Below are positions 1 to 7,400 of a stretch of 7,634 bases of DNA, in pieces. The notes below the pieces were generated by a model. The model saw only the letters and a program-made list of their open reading frames with translations, made no database searches and was not told where the DNA came from. Both the position numbers and the translations under genes were made by a program. Origin of the DNA: an uncultured Clostridia bacterium (lineage in GTDB: Bacteria; Bacillota; Clostridia; Christensenellales; Borkfalkiaceae); NCBI GenBank assembly GCA_945835865.1, contig CAMAJQ010000025.1, positions 1 through 7,634 of the forward strand. The letters run 5' to 3'. How positions within the stretch are numbered: position 1 is the first letter of the stretch; each line of letters begins with the position of its first letter.

Positions 1-1475
1 TGAACGGCGAAGAGCCCGTGACGTACGAGGCCGGCGTGACGAGCGCCCCGGTCGTCTTCACGCAGACGGGCGCCAACCCGATCACGGTTTCCTACGTGTT
101 CGAAGACGGCGTCGTCGGCGCGACCAAGAGCGTCGTCGTCAACGCGTACGCCGTGGTGTACAACGTGACGGGCGGCAATCAGATCGAAACGGCGTATATC
201 GCCGTGGGCGATAAGATCCCCGCGCCCGAAGCCGTTTCCGTCGGTTACGACTTCGGCGGCTGGTACGACGTTCCCTCGGGCGGCGTGAACAACGGCAAAA
301 AGTTCACCGAAAGCACGCTGACCAGAAACGCGGACGTTCAGCTTTACGCTTACTTCACTCCCAAGATCTACACCGTCACCTTCGAGACGGGCAACCTCGG
401 AACGATCGAGCAGTCCACCGCGACCGTCGTTTACGAAAAACTCTACGATCTTCCCGTCGCCGTTTCGGATAACGACGTCAAGGTCTTTGCCGGATGGTAT
501 TCCGAGCCCAACGGCGCAGGAATGCAGTTCACCGACTTCGAGGGCACCGGACTCGGCGTCTGGACGATCGTCGGCGACGTCACCGTCTACGCGTACTGGG
601 TAGACATTTTCTCCTATGAACTCGACGGTAGCGGCAAAGGTTATATCGTTTCGTCCGGTCTCGGTATCAGCTACGTCAAGAGCGCGAAAATCCCCGAGAA
701 ATACGAGGGGCTTCCCGTCACGGCGATCAATATCCTGACCGACGTTACCTCTCTCGTTTCCGTCAGCATTCCGAACACGGCGGCGATCGTCACCGGAACG
801 GAGCAGGGCGCTTCCACGAGTTCTTTCCAGAACTGCGGATCCCTGCAGTCCATTGAGATTTACGACGCGGGCGAACCCACGCCTAAATACGTCTCCGAGG
901 ACGGCGTGATTTACGCCGTGACTTACGACGAAAACGACGTGATCAACTCCAAAAAACTCTATATCGTTCCCCTGGGCAAGAGAGGGGAATTCACCGTTGC
1001 GGAAGGCACGACGGAAATCGGCAATTACGCGATGTACAAATCGAAAGTCGAAAAGGTCGTCATTCCGTACACCGTGACGAAGGTCGGCGAAAAAGCGATG
1101 AGCAGTTGTACTTATCTCACCGACGTCGAATTCCTCGCCGAACCCGAAGACGTGGAGGCTTTGCCTCTGGAATTCGGACCGGGCGTGTTCTACACGACGA
1201 GCAAGATCGTCAGCATGACCCTGCCTTCGAGACTTGCCGAATCGTATTACGAAGAGACGGATAAGAGCGGAAACGTGACGAGGCAGCTTCACTTCGATCC
1301 CACCACTCTCTCTTCCTGTACCTTGCTGGAGACCATCGAGATCGTCGGTCATACCAAAGGGTACTATTCCGCCGTGGACGGAATGCTTTGCACCGCCGAC
1401 GGAACGGAGATCATTTACTGCCCGAGAGGCAGAACGACTCCCGTCACCATCGGAGGAACGGTTTCCGTCGTTTAG
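1..1475 (+). CDS. Giant surface protein, upstream part: Ig-like + two InlB B repeats + BspA-like LRRs, ending at in-frame TAG (5' partial)
   Basis: The frame is open to the left edge: the first complete codon is at 3 and reads N-G-E-E-P-V. The GTG at 18 lies inside a folded domain, has no ribosome binding site and is not followed by a signal peptide, so I treat it as an internal valine codon. The visible 490 residues comprise an Ig-like tail (1-50), two InlB B repeats (about 51-200) and a BspA-like LRR region from about residue 203, with units such as E-I-G-N-Y-A-M and V-G-E-K-A-M-S-S-C. No transmembrane segment or catalytic motif is visible. Families with this architecture are typically exported and bind host, matrix or neighbouring-cell ligands; the ligand here is unknown. 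The TAG at 1473-1475 falls within an LRR unit rather than at a domain end, and homologous sequence continues in frame directly after it. As written the product is a truncated protein lacking most of its LRRs and any C-terminal anchor. Domain assignment is fairly sure; function is inferred. Confidence 0.85.
   Translation, partial: NGEEPVTYEAGVTSAPVVFTQTGANPITVSYVFEDGVVGATKSVVVNAYAVVYNVTGGNQIETAYIAVGDKIPAPEAVSVGYDFGGWYDVPSGGVNNGKKFTESTLTRNADVQLYAYFTPKIYTVTFETGNLGTIEQSTATVVYEKLYDLPVAVSDNDVKVFAGWYSEPNGAGMQFTDFEGTGLGVWTIVGDVTVYAYWVDIFSYELDGSGKGYIVSSGLGISYVKSAKIPEKYEGLPVTAINILTDVTSLVSVSIPNTAAIVTGTEQGASTSSFQNCGSLQSIEIYDAGEPTPKYVSEDGVIYAVTYDENDVINSKKLYIVPLGKRGEFTVAEGTTEIGNYAMYKSKVEKVVIPYTVTKVGEKAMSSCTYLTDVEFLAEPEDVEALPLEFGPGVFYTTSKIVSMTLPSRLAESYYEETDKSGNVTRQLHFDPTTLSSCTLLETIEIVGHTKGYYSAVDGMLCTADGTEIIYCPRGRTTPVTIGGTVSVV
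3..152 (+). other. Ig-like / beta-sandwich segment (C-terminal part only)
   Basis: About 50 residues rich in alternating V, T, S and Y (for example P-I-T-V-S-Y-V-F and K-S-V-V-V-N-A-Y-A) look like the last strands of a bacterial Ig-like domain placed before InlB repeats. The beginning lies outside the window. The assignment rests on strand-like alternation and context only; no family-specific motif is seen. Confidence 0.45.
153..356 (+). repeat. InlB B repeat 1 (Listeria-Bacteroides repeat, Flg_new type)
   Basis: This encodes about 68 residues starting V-V-Y-N-V-T-G-G and ending V-Q-L-Y-A-Y-F. It has the family core G-Y-D-F-G-G-W-Y-D followed by a Gly-rich turn, K-F-T-E-S-T-L-T and the closing aromatic strand. 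InlB B repeats are small beta-grasp-like modules commonly found in multi-copy stalks of Gram-positive surface proteins, near LRR regions. A second copy follows after a four-residue linker. Confidence 0.8.
369..602 (+). repeat. InlB B repeat 2 (Listeria-Bacteroides repeat, Flg_new type)
   Basis: This encodes about 78 residues from Y-T-V-T-F-E-T-G to V-T-V-Y-A-Y-W-V. The core is V-F-A-G-W-Y-S-E-P-N-G-A-G, then M-Q-F-T-D-F and the closing Y-A-Y-W strand. It is about ten residues longer than the first copy because of an insert (G-T-G-L-G-V-W-T-I) before the last strand. The LRR cap begins directly after it. Confidence 0.8.
861..1019 (+). other. Non-LRR island a in the LRR ladder
   Basis: This segment reads from Y-D-A-G-E to T-T-E-I and carries E-D-G-V-I-Y-A-V, an 11-residue acidic/Asn-rich stretch, then L-Y-I-V-P and F-T-V-A. 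It follows an LRR strand and hands back to G-N-Y-A-M. It matches the common BspA-like inserted hairpin: N/Y... G-V-L-Y ... L-x-x-x-P ... f-x-i-P. It is the longest and most diverged of the six. Confidence 0.6.
1347..1472 (+). other. Non-LRR island b, immediately before the TAG
   Basis: G-H-T-K-G-Y-Y-S-A-V-D-G-M-L-C-T-A-D-G-T leads into E-I-I-Y-C-P-R-G and V-T-I-G-G-T-V-S-V-V. It is a recognisable island: D-G-M-L-C replaces D-G-V-L-Y. The next codon is the TAG, where the following LRR unit should begin. Confidence 0.65.
1473..1475 (+). other. In-frame amber (TAG) codon interrupting the giant LRR gene
   Basis: The local reading is V-S-V-V-[TAG]-E-E-A-F-K-S-C. Aligned with neighbouring units (V-K-Y-I-G-K-N-A-F, V-T-T-I-G-K-D-A-F) the TAG sits at the usual glycine position just before x-x-A-F, and the register on both sides is intact. 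It is therefore a substitution, not a frameshift. This position is not always Gly in the protein: W (V-W-D-K-A-F), E (I-E-P-R-A-F), K, Y, S and D also occur. Single-base ancestors such as TGG, GAG, AAG or TAC are thus plausible, whereas any Gly codon needs at least two changes. It is the only stop among 2,544 codons. Glutamine is written with dozens of CAG and at least two CAA, so TAG is not a routine sense codon in this gene. Confidence 0.95.
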
Positions 1476-4400
1476 GAAGAAGCCTTCAAGAGTTGTTCCA
1501 AGATCACGGAACTCACCGTGACCGGAGGAGTGAAGTATATCGGTAAAAACGCCTTCGCTTCCTGCTCGGGCATCACGACCCTTACCTTCCTCGGCGACGA
1601 GACGGACGAGGCTTTGACCATCGGCGAAAGAGCCTTCTATTCCTGCTCCGGGCTGCTTGCGGTCGAACTTCCCGAGAACCTCGTCAGCCTGTCGTCCTTC
1701 GCTTTCGGCTCGACGACCAAACTCACCACCGTCACGGTGAAGAGTACGGGTATGGCGACGAAGACGGTCGACTTCGGCGATTCGGCGTTCGGCACCCAGC
1801 CGACGACGGTCGGCGGCACGTCCACCTTCTACGTCAAGAATCTGACCATCGGGGCGAAGGTCCCGCAGTTCAGCGTCGCGGCGGTCTTCGGCAACAAAGT
1901 CGAAAACCTCACCGTTGAAGACGGCAACGAGAATTACGCCGTCCGCAACAACGTATTATACGATAAGGATATGAAGATCCTCATCTTCTGTCCTCTTTCG
2001 GTCGCGGGGCAGTTCAACGTTCCCGATACCGTCGAAACCATTTCCGCGGGCGTCTTCCGCAGCAATACGAGCATTACCGGCGTCCTGATCCCCGCGTCGG
2101 TGACGACCATCGGGAAAGATGCCTTCAACGGCTGTAACAAAATCACTCAGATCGTCTTTGAAAAGGGAGATAAGGAACTCGTCATCGGCGAAAACGCCTT
2201 CCGTTCGTGTTCGAGCCTTACTTCGATCGTCGTTCCCGGAAGAGCGACTTCCATCGGTCCTTACGCGTTCGGCTATTGCTCGAAAGTCGTTTCGATCGTC
2301 GTGGAAGAGGGAGTGAAGGTGATCGGCGATTACGCCTTTGCGTCCTGCGGTTCTCTCGTCGAGATCAGCTTCCCGTCCACCCTCGAGAAAATGGGCGAAT
2401 ACGACGACGGCGGTAAACTCGTCAGCTTCGCCGTGTTCAACTACTGCTCCAAGATCGAGAGCATTTCCGTTGCGGAAGGCAACGAAAACTTCGCGACGGT
2501 CGACGGCGTTCTTTACATCAAAAACGAAGGCGTCATCGACGAACTTGCCATCTGTCCTGCGCTCAACGGCGGTACCGACGGCGTGATCACCGTCCCCAAT
2601 ACCGTGACCAAGGTCTGGGACAAAGCGTTCTACAACAACAAAGCGGTCGCGAAGGTCGTCTTCGAACAGAGCGACGAACTTACCCGCGAGGTTTCCTTCG
2701 GTATTCAGATGTTCTACGGCGCGATCAACCTGACCGAGGTCGTCCTGCCGGAAGGTCTTGACGTCATCGCCGAATACACCTTCTACAATACGGCAGTCCG
2801 CTCCCTCGTGATTCCTTCCACCGTCACGTCCATCGAACCGAGAGCCTTCTATACGAGAACGCTCGTTTCGGTCACCTTTGCGGAGACGCGGGAAGGCGCC
2901 GAGGTGAAGAATCTCGAACTGAAAGACTGCATCACGAGTTCGTCTTCGTACGGATCAAACTATTACGGCGTCTTCTATTACTGCGACGGGCTGACCGAGA
3001 TCGCCTTCCCGGAAAGAACGACGTATATCGGTAAGCGCGCCCTCGCTTCGGGCGATAAGACGACCTCTTCGGGTGCGGGTTCTTACGGATACCCCTCGAA
3101 GATCAAAAAACTGACCCTTCCTTCCACCCTGAACTCGATCGGCGAATACGCGTTCGGTCATCTGTACCAATTGACCGAAGTCGTCTTTGCGGAAAACATC
3201 GCGATCACGGAATTCCCCGGATACTGCTTCGCGTACGACGAATCTCTTCAGAACATTTCCGTTCCCGCCGGCGTGACGGTCTTCGGACCGAGCTCGTTCA
3301 GCAGAACCGCTCTGAAGCAGATCGACATTCCGGAGGGCGTCACCGAACTCGGTTATAACGCCTTCTCCTACACGCCGCTCACCTCCGTGTTCATTCCGAA
3401 GACGGTCGTCCGGCTCGGCGGACCCCAGTCCTCTTCGAATTCGACGATATACGGTTCCACCTTCTATGACTGCAGAGAACTGACCGAAGTCGTCTTTGAA
3501 GAAGGCAGCGAGCTCGAGTATATTTACTCCTCGGCGTTCTATCAGTGTAAGAAACTTTCGGATATCGTAATTCCCGACGGCGTTCTGAAAATCGATAATT
3601 CCGCCTTCCAGTACACGGCGATCACTTCCGTGACCATTCCCGCTACCGTGACGGAAATCGGAACGACGGCGTTCGGCTACTGTACTTCTCTCAAAGAAGT
3701 GAACTTTGCGGAGGGAAGCGCGCTGACGAAGATCAACAACTACGCCTTCCGTAACACCGTGCTGGAAAGCTTTGCCTTCCCCGAGACGTCCGCTTCCAAA
3801 CTCACGCTCGGAACCAATCTGTTCTACGGCGTCCAGACGCTGAAGACCGTCCACCTCTCTTCGGACGTCAGCGCTCTCGATAACGTGTTTATCGGCTGTA
3901 CCTCCATCGAAGGTTTCACCATCGACGAGGGCAACCAGAACTTCTCCGTGAAGGAAGACGAAAACATCCTTTACAACAAAGATCAGACGGCAGTCCGCTT
4001 CCTGTTCGGCGAGAACAGCGGCACCGTCCTCATTCCGGAAGGAACGACGGAAATTTCCGACCGCGCGTTCGCGGGGCAGGCGAGCATGACGAAAGTCATT
4101 CTGCCTTCCACCATCCGCACGATCGGTAAGTACGCCTTCCTGAACTGCTGGAATCTCCAGGATGTCGTGTTCAACGAAGGTTGCCCGAGTCTGACGGAGA
4201 TCAAGGATTACACCTTCCAGTATTGTATCGCGCTGAAAAACATCGATCTTCCTTCCAAAGTGACCAAGATCGGTCAGTACGCGTTCTCAAATTGTATCTC
4301 GCTCGAATCCTTCACCCTCGGCGGAACGACGGATATCGGCAACTACGTCTTCCAGGGAACGACCTCGCTCGTCAACGCGAACCTTCCCGCCACCCTCAAA

Positions 4401-7400
4401 ACGATCGGAAACTACGTTTTCCAGAGGAGCGGACTCAAGACGATCACCATTCCGAAGTCGGTCACCAAACTCGGAAACTACGTCTTCGAATCGAGCGAAC
4501 TCACCACGATCACCTTCGAGAGCGGTTCGGCTCTGACGAGTTTCGGTACTAACGTCTTCAAGGCTTCCAAACTGCAGAAGATCACCATTCCCGAAAAGGT
4601 GACTACGCTCGGCAAAAATATGTTCCAGAACTGCTACGAACTCGAAGAAGTGAAATTCGACGGAGTCAAGGTGACGGCGATCCCGCAGTACTGCTTCCAG
4701 AACTGCTCCGCGCTGAAGACCGTTGAACTTCCTTCGTCGGTCAAGACGATCGACACCTACGCGTTCGACGCCTGCACCTCTCTCGAGACGTTTGAATTCC
4801 CCGCGGCGATCACGGGCGTCAAAGGTTACGTCTTCCGCGGTTGTACGGCTCTGAAGAGGATCGAGATCCCCGCGACGATCACCATCCTCAGCGAGTATCT
4901 CTTCCAGAACTGCACGAGCCTTTCCGAAGTCGTCTTCCCCAACACGCTCAAGAGGATCGGTACGGTCGGTTCGACGAGCGCGACCTCGACGACTGCCGAT
5001 AAGGGTTACGTCTTCGCCGGATGCACCTCGCTGACGAGCGTCGAATTCCCCGAAAGTCTCGAGTTCATTGCGCCGAGATCCTTCCAGAATACCGGTCTCG
5101 TCACCGTGACCCTTCCCAAGAACCTGAAATACCTCACCGCGAGAACGCAGCTTCTCTCGGCGGGCAGCGCTTCTTTCGGTAACGTTTCCAGAACGACCGC
5201 CGCGACCGATACGTCTTCGTACGTCGCCGGTCAGTTCCAGGATTGTGCCAACCTGAGAGAAGTCATCCTTCCCGCAGGGCTCGAAGCGCTCGGCGCGCGC
5301 GCCTTCTACAACTGTCCGAACCTGACGAGAATCGTCTACGAAGGGTATTACGGTCAGGACAGCGCGCTTCCCGCGTCTCTCAAAGAAATCGCGGGTTCCG
5401 CGTTCCAGGGATGCGCAATCACGTCGCTTTACGTCAGTTCTCTCACCACGGCGTATAACTACGCGTTTGCCGCCTGCGACACCCTCGAGACCATCGTCTT
5501 CGACGCGGGCTGCGCCTTCAAGGCGATTCCCGATTACGCGTTTGCTTACAGCGACGCCCTCACGAGCGTCCGTCTGTCCGAGAAGAGCGAACCGGTCGGC
5601 AAGTACGCCTTCGCGTACGACGGCAAACTCGAAACGGTCATTCTGCCGGATTGTGTCGAGACCATCGCGACTTACGCGTTCAGAGAGAGCGCGCTTGCCA
5701 ACTTCGTCCTGCCGTCTTCCGTGACGACCATCGAAACTTACGCGTTCACCGAAACGAACATCACCGAGATCGATCTGAGCAACGTCACCGTCCTCGGAAA
5801 TAGCGTGTTCGCCAACTGCGAGCTGCTGGAAAAAGTCGTTCTCAACGGCACGCTGGAATCCATCCCCACCGGACTGTTCTTCTCCTGCAACGCGCTGAAA
5901 GACATGAACCTTCCCGCAACGGTCACGTCCATCGGATCGGACAGTTTCGTCGGAACGGCGTTTGAATCGTTCACCATTCCCGCGTCCGTCTCCACCCTCG
6001 GCATCAACGTGTTCAGCGGAATGAATAAACTCAAAGCGTTCACCGTGGAAGCGGGTAACGACGCCTTCCACGAGATCGACGGATGTCTGTACGATTCCGA
6101 CGGCAAACTGATCGCCGTTCCGCAAGGCAAAGAGTTTGAAAACGGAACCTTCGTGTTCCCCGAAACGGTCACCTCGTTCGCTTCGTGGATGTTCAACGGC
6201 AACACCACCATCACGACGCTCGACCTGAGCAAACTCGCCGTTACGGAACTGCCCGATCACGCCTTCAACTACTGCAACAACCTCGAGAAGGTCATTCTTC
6301 CGGATACGCTCGAAGTCATTTCCGAGTACGCCTTCAGCCACTGCTACAAACTGAAGGAAGTCAATATCCCCGCAAGCCTGAAGAGCATTGAAGCATACGC
6401 CTTCGAATACAGCGGGTTGGAAACCTTCACCCTTCCTTATATCGAAGACCTCGCGGTGGGAAATTACGTCTTCCGTTACAGCGATCTGCAGTCGGTCACG
6501 ATCGCAGAAGGCTACACGGCGATCCCGAACTACACCTTCCAGTACTGCGAATCCCTGAAGGAAGTCAACCTTCCCGAATCGCTCGAATGGATCGGAAGTT
6601 ACGCGTTTGCCTACTGCTCGGCTCTCGAGAGCATCGACATTCCCGCAAACGTCGTCAATCTGTGCGACGTGACGGCTTCCTCCTTGACTACCTCCACGAC
6701 GGGTTACGTCTTCTATAACAGCACGGCACTGAAAGAGGTCAACTTCCTCGGCAACAAGGTCAAACTCATCGGCTCGAACGCCTTCTACGGAACCGGATCT
6801 CTCGAAACGGTCGTTCTTCCGTCCTCGTTGGAGATCCTCGGTAACTACGCGTTCGACAAGAGCGGTATCCGCAACGTCACGATCAACGGCGGCTTCGTCG
6901 GCACGTACACCTTCCGCAACACGACCCGTATCGAAACGGTTACGATCGGAGAGGGCGTGACGAATATCCCGGATTACGCCTTCCAGAATGCAGCCACGCT
7001 GACGACGGTCAATCTGCCGTCCACGCTGAAGTCGACCGGAAAGAACGTCTTCCAGGGATGCACCGCTCTCGAATCGATCACGCTGCCCGAAGGCATGGAA
7101 ACCGTCGGTTCCTACGCGTTTGAATCGGCCGGACTCAAATCGGTCGTCATTCCCGCGTCCGTAACCAAGGTCGACACCTACGCCTTCCAGAACACCGCGC
7201 TCGAAACGGTCACCGTCCTCTCGCAGGATATCACCTTCGGCACGAAGACCTTCTATAACTGCGTCTCGCTGAAAGAAGTCAATCTGCCCGAACACTTCAC
7301 GCAGGTCACCCTCGGCACGTATTTCCTGTCCGGCTGTACCTCGCTGACCTCCTTCGATATCCCCGAAGAACTCGAGACCCTTCCTTCGTACGCCCTTCAG

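Larger units (their letters stand above)
609..1472 (+). repeat. BspA-like LRR region, N-terminal cap and first units
   Basis: The cap F-S-Y-E-L-D-G-S-G-K-G-Y-I-V followed by K-I-P-E-K-Y-E-G-L-P-V-T-A-I is the common entry into BspA-like LRR_5 ladders. About six degenerate LRR units follow (for example S-F-Q-N-C-G-S-L-Q-S-I-E-I and E-I-G-N-Y-A-M-Y-K-S-K-V-E-K-V-V-I-P), with two island insertions at 861-1019 and 1347-1472. These units are less regular than those after 2100, as expected near a cap. Confidence 0.8.

Noticed and set aside
18..20. GTG at 18 as the start of the upstream gene
   Set aside because: The frame is open through the left edge with domain-like sequence before it. There is no ribosome binding site and no signal peptide follows.
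1471..1480. Phase-variable slippage site or frameshift at the TAG
   Set aside because: There is no homopolymer or short tandem repeat at the site and the reading frame is the same on both sides, so slippage does not explain the stop.
1455..1499. Possible hairpin (GGAAC 1455-1459 with GTTCC 1495-1499) around the TAG as a recoding element
   Set aside because: A five-base stem closing a 35-base loop is expected by chance. No known readthrough element or terminator T-run is present.
1518..1754. Translation restart after the TAG (GTG 1518, GTG 1530, ATG 1752)
   Set aside because: GGAGGA at 1524-1529 abuts GTG 1530 with no spacer. GAAGAG seven bases before ATG 1752 is weak. Every option starts in mid-LRR without a signal peptide, so none is convincing as a real gene start.
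2119..2586. Small + strand open frames at 2119-2316, 2207-2416 and 2338-2586
   Set aside because: They are Arg/Ser-rich out-of-frame translations of the LRR gene without start signals or homologous features.
2955..3854. 299-residue minus-strand open frame
   Set aside because: Same codon-phase shadow of the LRR array, bounded by the TCA at 2955. No domain or start signal.
4287..7295. 1,002-residue minus-strand open frame
   Set aside because: It is the exact codon-phase complement of the LRR gene, with highly charged repetitive sequence, no recognisable domain and a GTG start inside the array. It is explained by the absence of TTA, CTA and TCA codons on the + strand.
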